Of a stretch of 64,000 nt of DNA, positions 12,978-25,427 are shown one piece after another. Source of the DNA: Nectonema munidae (lineage: Eukaryota > Nematomorpha > Nectonematoida > Nectonematidae); contig JAUIRK010000866.1 in the NCBI GenBank assembly GCA_030549495.1, forward strand, positions 496,001-560,000, in the 5' to 3' direction. The position numbers and the translations under genes were made by a program. The notes beneath the pieces are model-generated. The model was not told the DNA's origin, did no database searches, and saw only the letters and a list, made by a program, of their open reading frames with translations. How positions within the stretch are numbered: the first letter of the stretch is position 1; each line of letters opens with the position of its first letter.

Positions 12978-13927
12978 TTGGAATTCTCAACTTTCATCTC
13001 TCAAAAAGAGCTTCGAGCCTTACTAAAACGATTAAGAAAATCATATACCCCTTCCTCTATCCAATCTTACTTCACCCTCAAACATAAATTCAAAAGCGCC
13101 ATCACACAAGCTAAAAAACAATCCTGGATCAAGTTCTGCAACCAAACCCCCTCAAATCCATGGCATCTAATAAACAAACTCAAAAACAATAAATCTCAGA
13201 CCCCTCTACCACAGCACCTTCTTCCAAACTCTAACACCACTACACACATCAACTCCGTTTCTTAAACTCACGTTTCCCTTCTGATACACAAGATTCAGAT
13301 AATATCTTCAACACAATGATTAGGAAAACAGTTCATTATCATCTTACACATAACACAGTAACCTTCTTCCCACCCTTCACAGATAAAGAGTTAAATCATA
13401 CTATAAATAACCATACATCCAAATCATCCTCTAGCCTTGATTACATATCATCAAAACACATAAAAAAGTTGATCACATTTTAAAACCTCACCTCTTCAAC
13501 ATATACAACGATTTCTTCAAACATAGCTTTTTCCCTAACATTTGGAAGATTTGAAAGTTAAATCTCATTCCAAAACCAAACCGAAACCATGATCAAATTA
13601 AAAACTGGCATTCCATTTCCATACTTCCAACTATTGCAAAATTTTAGAAAAATTATTAAGAAACGCCTGTTACACTATATATCCAAAAACAACTTGATTC
13701 ATCCATATCAACTTGCATACCTCCCAAACAGAAACATTGAACTCTCACTCTTTCTAGAACACACTCTCAATCACAACAACATTGCGACAGCCACATTTCT
13801 AGACATCGAAATTGCGTTTAACTCAGCATGGCATCCTGCGATCCTTCACAATCTTGTTGAAAATAAATATCCACTTTATATCAATTGCAATGATGTTCCC
13901 ATTGCGCTATTCATCGACAAACCTTAA
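12978..13927 (+). mobile_element. LINE 5' part (EN-RT linker and reverse transcriptase), inverted
   Basis: The plus strand encodes the preceding part of the same kind of LINE. The linker (KSAITQAKKQSWIKFCNQ, then WHLINKLKNN) leads into reverse transcriptase. RT motifs visible include LIHPYQLAYLPNRNIELSLF (the HQFGFRPGRST-type motif), ATATFLDIEIAFNSAWHPAI (motif A; FLDIEKAFDSVWH in relatives) and PLYINCNDVP...ALFIDKP. The last would be the YINDIP...ALFADDTA box with the sequence between largely deleted. Several frame changes lie between 13265 and 13589. The part ends where the minus-strand fragment would begin in a normal element. Confidence 0.75.
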
Positions 13928-13984
13928 TAATGAACAGCATACTTGATGGGTTGAAAAATGTTGGCAACAGTGGATCTAATTAAA

Positions 13985-14710
13985 GCAAATGCATTCAACT
14001 CCTGTTTGTTTTTAGAGTTATGCAAAGAAAAGAATTTCGAATTTGAAAAACGAAAAGTGGCTTTCTAGTTTCGAAGCGATTCTATAGAATGAAATCGAGC
14101 AATTTCTGCAAAGCAAATCAGAGATGCGTGTAGAATTTTTCGACATCCGTTTTCGTATATTCCTATCATTTTTAGTTAATATATTTGAATCTATGAATTT
14201 TTTAAGCTTGCGCTGCAAAGAAAACAGATCACAGTACTCCATTGTCATAAAAAATTGGAAGCTTTTGAAATGAAGCTGTAATATGGGCCTTTTGAGACTA
14301 GAAAAATATTAAAATAAGATTTTCATCCATAAAGAAGTACTGGAGGCCATAAAACACCATGTAGCATATCTTAGCCCAAGAAATTTCTCTTTTTTTCCTA
14401 ATCTATAAAAATTTGAAAAAGACTATCAATTTATCAAAAACCTGTTTATAATCTCGATGGAGGAAGTGCAAAAATGTTTTTTTGTGAAATGTCTTAACGA
14501 TTTTTCGTTTGAAATGGAACAGTCCTATGCTAGTGTTGCAAAGATGGTTATGGAAGTTCTGATTAGATTTGTCACTACAGATGAGTGTGAGCAAGTGTTT
14601 TCCATGCTACTTGCCATTGAAACCAAATGCCGAAACAGATTGGAAGGGAGTATGATATGAGATTTGTATTTGCCAAAACGGAGACAAACTTAGACAAACT
14701 GGTTTAGACA
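13985..14710 (+). pseudogene. Truncated hAT transposase (ZBED5-type), C-terminal part
   Basis: The clearest part is the 14457-14660 frame. VLIRFVTTDECEQVFSMLLA followed by IETKCRNRLEG matches the hAT dimerisation block of ZBED5/FAM200-type proteins (LIPFATTYLCESGFSAL, then IKTKYRNRL). The following codons give DLYLPKRRQT, like the DLRxALSxxRPRID tail. Upstream there is a weaker match with stops (CKEKNFEFEKRKVAF). The copy stops where the terminus of the next element begins at 14711, so it was probably cut by that insertion. Confidence 0.6.
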
Positions 14711-17000
14711 AGTGGTTCCCAACCTTTTTTAGGCAACCACAATAATTTTTCTCAAAATATGAACGCTACCCCACTAATTTAGTTGCATACCTTTTATTAA
14801 AACTATATATGATTAGCTGGCTTTAAAAGTAAGGGACGACAATTAATCATGCTTCGGTTGCAGCCAGAGCTTCAACCTTAGCTTTTAGTTTTGATGAAAG
14901 TTACTTTTACAACCTCGAATCCAAGGACTGATTTCTTTTTTCACAGCAGTCCAGAAGACTTTTTCGCTGAAAGTTAAAATGAAGAGTTTCCTCATGCTGG
15001 ATCTTTATAAGTTCCTCTTAAAGATTTTGGATGGAAGACCCTTCTGAAAGATCCTCGGCTTGGATATCGAAGGGTCTTCGCAAACATTTGTATTTCTTAT
15101 GCGCAGCTTTCCACCCGGAATGTACCAGTCAAACTCCTCACTCAATTTCTCAAGGCGCCCAACAATGACACTTTGTATGGCCAGAAGTGAGGCGCCCTTT
15201 TCATCTTCCAGAAAAAGTTTCAAAAGTAGAAAGCACGTCGTTTTTTGCTAGTTCAATCTTTCCTTTCTACAGCTTCAGCTTTGTTTTGAAAGCCTTGAAC
15301 TTTTCTATCACAGAAATTATAAGGCGTATCTTTTCTTTGCATGGACATTTTCAGCAAATTCAACTCTGAAAATATGTCTGTCCGTTATGCCAATTTATGC
15401 AACCACTTTGTTTATGCCTTTCAACATCTCTTCAATTCCTCTTTTGATCATGTTATTTGAAAGAGGAATAGCTTCCATTTTTCACTGCAGCATCTCCAAG
15501 GATGGTACAAACCATAACAAGGGCTGCTGGCTTTACCAACTTTTCTCGAATTGTGTGTGTCGGCATACACTTGACATTTTTTTTCAACAAGATAGGATGC
15601 AAGTGTTAGTTGTTGAACAGAATAAGTATGATCAAGCAGCGCTTTTCTTCTTCCTATTATTTTGTGTATGTGTGTATCATGTATATAAGAAAGCGCCTAT
15701 AGGAATTTCACAAAGTCTCGGAAACATAACCATAGCCGAGGACCAAATCTCTTTCAAAGTTTTACTCTCAAGTTGCATTTCAAGAGCACCATTTGAAGGT
15801 AGTTTTTAAGATCTTCGTTCACCATCTGAAATTGAAGGAGTATGGATTCTTATTACATTTTACATAAAGTTTCAGCCTTTCTACGTCAAAATATCTATCA
15901 AATAACGTGGACAGCACTTCTAAATGAGCCACAATTTCTTCACAAACACTAGGAATCAAACTTGAAGAATCATTATCATCAACTATTTATTCGCGGGATA
16001 GAAAATTCGAATAATTCTCTCTTTTCACTCGGTGAAACTACCGAGACCAATTTATCTTGTAACGCACTTAGCTTTTCATAGCAATTCAATATGCCTATGT
16101 TTTTGCCATGAAGTGACAAACTTAGATCATACATACGAGTGAATTTTTCACTCAAATACGCTAAGATTTGGTTAAATTCTTGCGATTACAAATCGTCAGG
16201 AGTTTAAAGTGGCGTTCCTCCAGAAAAACTTTGATTTGTTCTCACAGTTCGAAGAAGTGGTAGGCTTTACTTCCAAGATCTTTCACAAAGTGACTTAAAG
16301 AGGCGTTAATTTGTAGCACGAAGCATAATCCACTTTGTGGTCTTTATAGAAATATCAAGGATTCTCTTCAATTTTACAGGCAAAGTTTTTGATGCCAAAG
16401 CATAACGATGAAGGAAACAGACCCCCTTGCAAATGTGAAATGCCCTGTTTCATCAGTCCAGTAAACAAAGAGTAATTTCCCAGCAGAGCAGAAGTCAAGT
16501 TTCTTTAATTGAAACACACATTTTGCTTTCGTCGTTATTTTCAGTTCATCAAAGAAAAAGTAGTTCCACTTTATGGTTTTGCTAGAATTGTTGTAGGCAT
16601 TTCTAATGCACATGATTTGATAAGCTCCTCTGCAATATTATGAGGTTTCTCAGACTTTGCTACTTTAAACGCCATTTGGAATGAAGCCATCACGAGTGGT
16701 TTGTCAAGAAATACAAAACCCAATTTTGAAAGGTTTGTTCAATTATTATAATCAAAAAGAGCTCTTTTAGCTCGCAAATATTCTTCATATTGCGCCACAA
16801 GATTGATCTTACCATTTCGATTGTCGAAGTCTTATCGCAGCTTAGATGGTTTCAAATTTGCTTTGTAAGTTTCACATAGCATCCACTGAGGCTTTTGCAA
16901 ATTCTAAGCTTTGCTCTCGCAAGTGAAATCAAACGAAGGTAGTCATGATGAAGGACCTTAATTAATTGACTTAAAAAAATTTACTCTAAAATCACTTTCA
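14711..17000 (-). mobile_element. Degenerate ZBED5-type hAT transposon, minus strand
   Basis: The left end is CAAGTGGTTCCCAACCTTTT, a typical terminus of this hAT group. On the minus strand, reading from about 16950 down, coding traces follow the family order. There is a BED-like start (PQWMLCET, then LKPSKLR), MASFQMAFKVAKSEKPHNIA followed by EELIKSCALEM, then internal regions (for example IEENP and YKDHKVDYASCY). After that comes IVGRLEKLSEEFDWYIPGGK (15223-15005 frame), then LKEELIKIQHEETLHFNFQ. Stops and frame changes are numerous. The right terminus was not located. Open frames on the plus strand here (for example 15387-15809) are its shadows. Confidence 0.65.
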
Positions 17001-18833
17001 CCTATTTATTTTTAATAAAAAAGTCATGAAATATTTCAAACATTCTCTCTTAAAAAGGGTTATCATTAAACAAAAGATGTATAATTACTTTTTTATTAAC
17101 TTTTTTAGTTTCATATACAACATACCTTCAAATTAAATATTGCTATGCATCGAAGGAATATTTTATAGTAAAATTTAACGGATGAATTTTTCAATTGCTT
17201 GTTATAGATTTAAGATATTATGAAGAAAACTTCTTGCAAAGATCTCTTTATTACTAATTTCTTCCAAAATATCTTCTCCTTTAAACGTTTCCATAAACAT
17301 TTTCACTTTACCAAAGTTTTCATAATAGCACAATTGAACACTATAAACAAGCAACCTTGTCCAATGTGTAACGCGTGAGTCTACGAGAGCTTAAAGTCCG
17401 TTTCTTATACGCTTTTCCATTGTTTCTCTTTTTACGATCTATCAGTTCATTTACTGCCACGCAATGTGTTTGAGCCTTCAAAGCGCGCTTCTGCAAAAAT
17501 GTCCACAAGACAGAGGAAATGGCAATTTAAGTAGTTGACCAGCTATAAAATGTCCTGTTTGGAGGCGTCATATAAAAGTAAAAGCAAGTTTCTCTTTTTA
17601 TTTCGAGCTCTTTTAATAAATGAATAAATTTATGCCACCCAATGAACAAGTCGAAAATGTTAATTTGGCTGTTCTATTTAAAACATTATAATAATGAAAT
17701 TAAAATTTTTTATGTGATTTGTGATCTCTTCAATAAATGGAGAAGAAGTTTATTCATTTGTAAACAATAAACACAAACACGCAAAAAATAAAATAAATAT
17801 TAAAAGAAAAATGGGATTGATTTAAAATAATAAAAAAGAATACTTATTTTGTAAAATAATAATTGTAAAGGCAAATGTTTGTAAAATGCGCAAAATTGAA
17901 CTCTTCAATATATATAATAAAAGAACACTTACAAAAGTGCTAAAAACTTGCACTTTGTTTGTTATTTCCTCAAACTTTTACAAAATCTAAAAAATTATAA
18001 TTATAATAATCAACGTTTTCAATTTATTTTCTTTACAACTTTTATTTATTTATGAAGACTCAGCGCCATTTTATCGACATTGTAATAATATCTTCATCCT
18101 CAAAAGTTTCACAAAAAGGGACCACAAGTAGTGTAAACAATTTGTGGATCAATATATAATTGATAGGCGCAATAAATATATAAGAAAAACACAAGAATGA
18201 CTTCTGTAGTGCGGGTAGGCCAAAATAGCCGCTAGAAGATGCGGCCTTAAGGCCTTTTTGAATATTTCCCTTAAAAAAAAAATTCTATATTGAAAATATA
18301 TTGTCTATTCTATTTAAATTTGTAAACATTTTGTCTTACTGATGTCACGAACTGTTCTTTTTTTCTTTATAATTGTATGAATAAATCTTTCTTTCTTCTT
18401 TCTTTCTTCTTAAGATGCCAATCAAGTAATAAAATAATTTTACTAAAAACAAAACAAAAAAATATAAGGATCCACAATTGAGTATAAAGTTAATTAATAA
18501 TGATATATTATGTTATTTTAATTATATGAGATGAGGAAAGGTTAAGAGAAAAGCAAGTGTGTACACATTGTTAATAATATCAGAAACGAAAATTAGAGCT
18601 ACCCGATAAACATATAATTACTTTTCCTACACACGAAGCAATTCGAGATAGAGCATTCAGAATACAAATTGTAGAAGTAAAGATAGCTAGGTAACCACCA
18701 CTTTTGGAACTGTTTAAAAAGTATGGGGTTGGAAAGGAAGACTGCTTATAAAAGGGTAAGAACATTTTATGAACAAGTCGTGGTGAGATAAATAACTTTT
18801 AAAAAATAGACTATCAAAAACTTGATATTTGTT
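17001..18833. other. AT-rich DNA, unannotated
   Basis: No gene supported. The first few hundred bases may hold the decayed 5' part of the hAT element to the left. There is a short CTTT-rich stretch at about 18388-18410. Confidence 0.4.
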
Positions 18834-18931
18834 CACTGGCGGATCAAGAGGGGGGCATCTTATGAAGAATGAAATTTTACTAGTATTTTTTAGAGTTGCC
18901 CCCATATGGTCAATTTTTGGATCCGCCACTG
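18834..18931. mobile_element. 98-bp hAT-like MITE
   Basis: The ends are CACTGGCGGATCAA and TTGGATCCGCCACTG, imperfect inverted repeats of the common CAGTGGCGGATCCA hAT terminus. The outside octamers (tatttgtt and cttttgta) agree at 5 of 8 positions. A GGGGGGC tract and a GCCCCC tract lie inside the ends in mirrored positions. Confidence 0.55.
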
Positions 18932-20468
18932 CTTTTGTAGGCATAATAACTTGAGCTTTTTTACACAAACTTATAGAATAGCATAATATATATATATGAC
19001 CATCACTATACACTATTGTTGAGTGTTGGGTAGAGTAAACCGGGTTTGTCATCTTAAATATATTTTAAGGAATCCAAAAAGTATGGATTTCAAAAGCTTT
19101 TTATTATTCATTCAATAAATATTTAATAAAAGTGAGTCAATCATTTTTCTTAAAAAAACTTTTCCATGATACATCGTCTTTAAAAATGCGAGGAGGAAAA
19201 CTTGCTACCTTTGCTGGAAGAAAGAGAAGAAAATTATAACAGATATTTTTCTTTGTGCAATTGTTGGTTTAATTCTTAAAAAAGCAATAATTTAGCAATA
19301 AATACAGGCTTGCGGCGCTTTTTTGCCAACCAAATTCTTCGTAAAGCCAGCTTACCTCAATCAAATTATTGAAACTTGAGCTTGAATTGTTACCGCGAAT
19401 AAGCACAGTGCTATACCTTGATCATCATAGACAAAGCGCCATCCTGCTCACTTCCTATTTGTGGCTCAATTAATCAAATCAGGGAATCAATTCGAGAGAG
19501 AATATCTCTCAAAATAATTTCTTTCAATTCAAATTTCTCTCCTTCTTTCTTTCTCATCCATCGAAAGATATCATCAGCTTTACTATCAGTTTCTGTCCAA
19601 AAATATGCACAGATATGCATTATGAAATGTTCAATGCTTTGAATATGCATATTGTGCTCTTAAAGAACTATATATCATCACATCCAGGTTTTTAAATTGT
19701 AAAAATTCAAGCCCAATATCTTTCAAAAGTAAAAAGTATCCCCAAATTGTTTACCTATTTAATTGTTCCATTGATCATTTTTGTTACTTCGAATGATCTC
19801 ACCAAATTAATACGGATTAGTTATCTTCTTGAAGACATAGGTATTTAAAAGGTAGCTTCTCTAGAATACTAAGCAAACATATAGGTATTTATGGCCAAGG
19901 AATGGTATCTTTACAGTATATCTTTTTTCATAAAAAAACAATACTCAAAGTTGTATTACGGTTGAAATTTTCATTAACAGTTGAAGTAGTTAATTTTAAT
20001 TAAATTGAAGTAGTTAATTTTAACTTAATTGGTTAATCAAGTGTAATCTTGATCATTAAGTCTAGTCGTTTTAGAAAACCAGCCCTGAAGCAGATTAGTT
20101 TGTTTATTTTGTATTTTTACTTAATTGATATAAATGAAACAAAATATGAAGAATTTTTTTTTTAATTTTAAAAATGAAATTTTTTTGAGATTTGAATTGA
20201 GCGAACTTTGGAGAAACCCGCCCTAAAACAGATGAGTTTGATAATTATTTTTGCATTTTTACCTAAATTGAAAGACAAAAAATTACAATTTGAAGTTAAA
20301 TTGTAATTAAATACTTGCTTGCCTTACAAATGATGTTAGATGATATAAAAGTTTAAATTTAAAGTGGTTCAATTATTATTTGTTTGATGAGAAAATAATA
20401 TTGTGAATAAAGCTGAAATGTCTTTTTATCCTAAAACTTTTCTTTTGCTTTCGTTTCTTACATTCACT
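18932..20468. other. Unannotated, one weak coding-like patch
   Basis: The minus strand around 19430-19620 reads WMRKKEGEKFELKEIILREI without stops for a short distance, so it could be a decayed gene fragment. No family is recognised. The rest is AT-rich with short duplicated phrases (TTGAAGTAGTTAATTTTAA at about 19982 and 20005). Confidence 0.3.
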
Positions 20469-20613
20469 TTTTTTAGTTGTCGCCATCGCATCCATAGGGA
20501 AGAATAATTATCGATAGCTGGACCGATGGTAATGATAGTCACGATCAGGAATCGAACCCAGACTATTTGGATCAAGACCTTACGCTCCTACCACTAGGCT
20601 AATTCCACTCACA
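20469..20613 (-). repeat. tRNA-derived SINE
   Basis: On the minus strand the head has a Pol III box A-like TAGCCTAGTGGTAGG (20601-20587) and a box B-like GGGTTCGATTCCTGA (20559-20545). They are spaced as in a tRNA. The body ends TTATTCTTCCCTATGGATGC, then GACAACT and a short A-tail (T run at 20469-20474). The same 3' segment is found in the SINE at 41728, so both belong to one family. Confidence 0.8.
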
Positions 20614-21480
20614 CTAGTGCATACTCAAATTCTTGGTCCAGTTGAGGTAAGATCTAATAAAATAAAGCTTGTGCATCAACATTTTCCTATTAAATAAAAG
20701 AATGCATCCGTTTATCAAATAGTAGTGATTGAAAACATGATATACATATTACCATATACATTTACAACATGACATCAAGTAAGTTAATGTGATCAAAGCC
20801 ATATGTTGATTCATATTAATTACACTAACTTTTCTCGCGGACAACAATAACGGCACTCAAATACAACAACAGTATTAGCGCTTGTTTGTGATATTCTGAG
20901 TAAAATAAATATTTACCATATGTGTTGATTGGTAGGCTTATGTTTATAGTGTATGGTGGTTCGATAGCTCGCGCCACTACAAACAAACCGAAAATAATAT
21001 GGAATGCTTACAGACGAGATTAAATTTTTATGCGATGAAACACCATATGGCTGTGCAATGTGCATACTATATTACAAAATTTGTGTACTACGCTTATTTT
21101 AAGCACAAAATGCAGTAAATTTTAATGTTGTAAAATAATTTTTAATTAAAATAATGAACACAACAAACAATTATAGAAAACTATGTTATTTCATTATTGT
21201 ACATAAACCAGGCACTTTATATGTTTTTGATAGTGGATAGCAGGAAATTGATTCAGGGAAGTGTCAAAAAAATTTCAGTGGGCAAATGAATTTAAGACTT
21301 TTCAAGGCTTTATCTATCAATTTTAAATATACATAAACCTAAATTTTCATGTGAAATTTGTTGGCTGGCAAGCCAACTGGGAGATAAAAAATTATTATAT
21401 ATTTAAAAAATATTTATATTCTAAAAATAATTATAAACGTATTTAATTTGGATACAAAATGATTTATATTTTCTATTGAT
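20614..21480. other. Unannotated AT-rich DNA
   Basis: No supported gene or repeat structure beyond short palindromic phrases such as TGGCTGGCAAGCCA near 21361. Confidence 0.4.
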
Positions 21481-22120
21481 CATTTTTTAGGTTTCAAAAT
21501 CCATTTTTTAACAAATTCACGAAAGGTAATACTTTTGGTAAATTTATTTTCAAAGTGTGTAGTAAAGTCAACTAAGATTCTCAATACGGTGTCATCGTTC
21601 TTCAATGACAAGAATCAACTCGTTCAAAGGCAGAAAAAGCACATTCAGCTATAGAACTCGAATATCCTGCCGTCAGACGAGCTATTATAAAAATGTTTTT
21701 AAAATGCCCCCCCCCCCCACCACCTAATCTTGAAACAAAACTCATTATTTTTGTGATTACATCAATATTTATTTCTAAATTTTACTCATTTGGTTTTTTA
21801 TTTATAATAATTTCCATATATTTTTTCTATAACTGGAGAAATACGCTGCACTCATCTTTAAATTTGTCTGAAGTTAAGCATGTTTAAACATTTCTTATAA
21901 TCAAGGGTATCCTTTTTATGAAGCATATAGTAGAGGTTCTAGTTTTTCAGCGATAAAAAAGCCAGTATTATGCGAGCTTAGACATTCAAAAGATTCCCAA
22001 AGTTTTGCATTCTACTTTGTAAACTTCTTTGTGAACTCGGAATCTACCTTATCTTGTATTTCATATACAAGTTTATGTATAGATGATTTAAGTTGATCAT
22101 CATACAATTTGCTTTTTTAT
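21481..22120 (-). pseudogene. hAT transposase C-terminal relic
   Basis: The minus strand carries SSSIAECAFSALERVDSC, the hAT dimerisation signature (AERxFSxLxRLK in relatives). An RTMTPYRML block follows, then EFVKKWILKPKK at the C-terminus (about 21490). Upstream, around 22060-21990, DKVDSEFTKKFTK and LWESFECLSS fit the preceding region of a transposase. A poly-C tract at 21708-21718 interrupts it. Stops and frame changes show it is dead. Confidence 0.55.
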
Positions 22121-22654
22121 ATAAGCAATACATCATATATATGTAACATACCAAAGAACACCAAAGAGGGGGGAGGGAGGCATTGCCTAATCCTCTAAAT
22201 CCTTCAAAATATTTTTAATAAACCTATTAAATTTTTAGTAAATTTTTCAATGTATGAATATAATGTTATTTGTTATCTTAATTTTAGTTAAAAAATGAAT
22301 ATAAAATCTTTTTTAATGCCTGTTATTACGTTATGAAAGGCGTTGGCCTACCCAGAAGTAGCAAAGATGGAGGGAGATTAGTGGGGGAGTCATTCCTCAC
22401 TTCCCTGCACTTCAATATAGGCTCTGATATAGGAAAATGAGGGTCGCATTTAGAACAACCACCCTTAAAATATTCATATGAAGAAAGCTCACCTCAAAGT
22501 TTTCATAAGAAGGAGGCTCACCTACAATTTTAATCAACAATTGATGTACTATAGTTGTTTGCATAAAATTTTGTTTATTTAAAAAATAAAAAAATTTCAA
22601 TTTTATTCAAAATTCACAAAATAGGGTTAATAATCATATTTTTATAAATTGAAA

Positions 22655-22789
22655 ATTATAAAGTTACAAGCAAAATGTTTATTTTAAAAACAACACAAAT
22701 TTTCGACTCCAAGAGTCTTTCTCAAGTGCGTGTAAATGTACAAATTTGTGTTGTTTTTAAAATAAACATTTTGCTTGTAACTTTATAAT
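22655..22789. repeat. Perfect 48-bp inverted repeat (hairpin, 39-nt loop)
   Basis: The arm at 22655-22702 (ATTATAAAGTTACAAGC at its outer end, ACACAAATTT at its inner end) is an exact reverse complement of 22742-22789. The loop is 22703-22741 and contains a small GACTCCAAGAGTC palindrome. Perfect arms in such decayed surroundings suggest a recent foldback element or selection on a hairpin. Confidence 0.85.
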
Positions 22790-24419
22790 ATTTTTATAAA
22801 GTTGTAAATAGACCTAAATGCGTTTAAAAACAAAGTTTATTTATCGTTTTAATTAATTACAAGTAATTATTTATGTTATCTGTCTATGTTCAATCGCGAA
22901 ACACCCCTAAGATGTTGACATGAGGAACAGGCAGCCACAAATTTTTATGGTATTTGTTCTTCATGGAATCCAAAAATGAAGCCTTCCGATTACATTGAAT
23001 AAATGGGCGAAGAAGTAAGCATTATTATAAAACTCATTTATCATTCCTTCCATGTCTAAACAGGGTCAACAAAAGTGAATAATAATACGTCCTTTTTTGA
23101 GAAAAGACAATAAAAAACCAACTATGCAATTTTGAATAGACTTTAATTTTTTTATAAAGTCAAAATTCACTTAAATGAAAAAATAAATTAAACATTAGAA
23201 TATATTTTAAACAAAAATTTAAAATTTTTTTTCAATACTTATCTAAACATTTTAAATTTATTAAACATTTTTTTTACTTACAAAACAAACCAGTAAATTC
23301 CAAGTCTGTTAGATACGCTTCAATGTCTGTAGAGGCTTTTGTTATCCTTATATGTGCTTGTGTTTTATTGTATATTTTGTGAACTTTTTCATTTTCAATA
23401 ACGTCTTAAAGGCTGACTATTTCTAATTGGGACTTGGTGAGTGCAGGAGTAGCTAGTTTTGGCTGATTTAGCGATGTACTGTAAATCAAGACATTTTTGC
23501 GGAAGTTAAACTTTCGCGATTTGCCAGTTAAAAAAATTCGTGTAGTGTTATTTTCGAGAGCAATCATATATTTTCAAAATTATCTTCATATGTTATGCAT
23601 ATTTTTCTCTGCATAGGCTTAAAACGTATAGTTGCTAATTTCTTATTCTCAGGAAATACATGCAATTGTTATTATAACGATATAGTTCTAATTTTTATAA
23701 TATTTTAATTTTTTGAAAAAAAGTTTCAGATTAAAATATATACGCGTGTTATAATTTGGCAAAATACCAGCTTTTCTCAAATTTCCCGAAAATCTCAATG
23801 ATTTACATTAGGTTAAAATACACCAAAACAAACTAATTAGCATATATTGAATTAAAATTACTTATAAGTTTTATTTGGTTGCATTTTGTTATAAAATTTT
23901 TGGATTAAACTTTTCTCTGAAAACTTTTTCATATTTTTTCTTTAAGAAAAACTCTCAAATTTTTGAAAACAAAATCAGTGAGAGATTAGTGATACCGGCA
24001 TAATAAAATATATTGAAAATGATCACTTTTATTTGAGATGAAGGATTATTTATGCGTTCTCTAGATCAGAGTGGGCAAACCTCACATGCCTATGTGGCTC
24101 TTAACCATTTTCAATGAACAATCTTACAAAATGAATGACAGCTTTCAGTAATCTTCAAAATAATGGAGTCGGTTATAAAAGGTTGAGAGCATTTGACAGC
24201 CATGGTTGTGAGGTCGTGTGTATATTGTTGATTAGTTATTTGACGTTTGGATATATGTCATACATACATATGGTTGATGGCCGTGCCGTTTCGTTATGAG
24301 TACCAACTTGCAAGGATGGGTCGGTTTTCTATAAAAGAAGTGCAAAATATATTCGTGTTTTGATATTTAAATTCATGGTTTAACTTATTTTTTAATGTGT
24401 TTTAAAATTATGTTTCGGG
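22790..24419. other. Unannotated; one hAT-like end
   Basis: There is no gene. At about 24067 CAGAGTGGGCAAACC with a following CATGCCTATGTGGCTC resembles a hAT terminus, but no partner was found. Confidence 0.35.
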
Positions 24420-24567
24420 TACTGTAAAACCTGCCTTAGCGGTCATTTCAAAAATTCTGTTTCTAGTTTTCAAGGTAAAAGGCCTACACTTACAGAACGT
24501 TCACCTGTCCACAAAGGTCAATTTTAAAAAGTCGTGTGACTGACCGCTATAGCCAGGTTTTACTGTA
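24420..24567. mobile_element. pogo/Tigger-like MITE (148 bp)
   Basis: The left end TACTGTAAAACCTGCC then TTAGCGGTCA is mirrored at the right by TGACCGCTATAGCC then AGGTTTTACTGTA. These are about 26-bp inverted repeats with few mismatches, bounded by TA as in the Tc1/mariner superfamily. A CAGTAAAACC-type end is typical of pogo/Tigger-type elements. No coding capacity. Confidence 0.65.
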
Positions 24568-25350
24568 TTTGCATTCTTGAATCAAAAATTTATTGTATTT
24601 TTTTAAAATTTCTATTTCTGTTTTACCCTATTTTCAAAGCGCTATTTACTAGAATTGAGACATGGAGCAAAAAATCCTATGCTTCTAATTTAAAAAAATA
24701 AGATCAGCTCTCCTGAATGAAGATTGTGATGAAGCAAATTTCAACTCAATGTATATAATAATGCTACTCAGTTCCGACTCCACACTCCAAGTCAGAGGAG
24801 GGGGGAAGGGAAAAAACTGGTTCTAAGAAGGACTAGATTATAAAAAAATGTATGCATTTATATATTTTAATTAAGTGCTTATACATTTCATGGAGGGGGA
24901 GAGCTCAGTTCCCACCCACCCCCCTTTTTGGACGGATCCTACTTAAATACCAATGAAACATTTACCGAGGTGGTGAGAAGAGTGTCGTTCATTACATTTT
25001 TAGTTCTTTTATATATAAACAAATAAAGACTATAAAAAAGCCCCCAAAACTTAAATGTGCCCTGAAAACCGAGCCCAAAATTTTGGATCAAATCCATCAC
25101 CACTAAATACGTAATTGTATTTTCAACTCATATAAAACTTTTAACACACACACACAATCAGTATAAGAAGTCGATAAATCATATACTAAAACCATCCAGA
25201 AGCGTCCGTTTCCAAATAAAATTCATTGGAAACGAAATTGCTACTCTAATATCCGTATAAATCTTAAATTCAACCTCCGAACTGAAATTTCAAGTATCAA
25301 ATTTTTGAAGAATATGCTTGAAAATTCAAATGAAAGGATACATTCGTAAG
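24568..25350. other. Unannotated AT-rich DNA
   Basis: No gene or clear repeat seen apart from short G-rich tracts near 24797 and 24893. Confidence 0.4.

Positions 25351-25426
<76 letters not shown>
25351..25426. repeat. (TCAA)n microsatellite, about 19 units
   Basis: A pure TCAA tetranucleotide array with no interruptions over about 75 bp. Confidence 0.95.

Positions 25427-25427
<1 letters not shown>

Noticed and set aside
15387-15809. A 140-codon plus-strand frame as a gene
   Set aside because: It lies antisense to the decayed hAT transposase and has no motif of its own.
25351-25426. CRISPR-like array
   Set aside because: The TCAA and other tandem repeats have no unique spacers, and the genome is eukaryotic.
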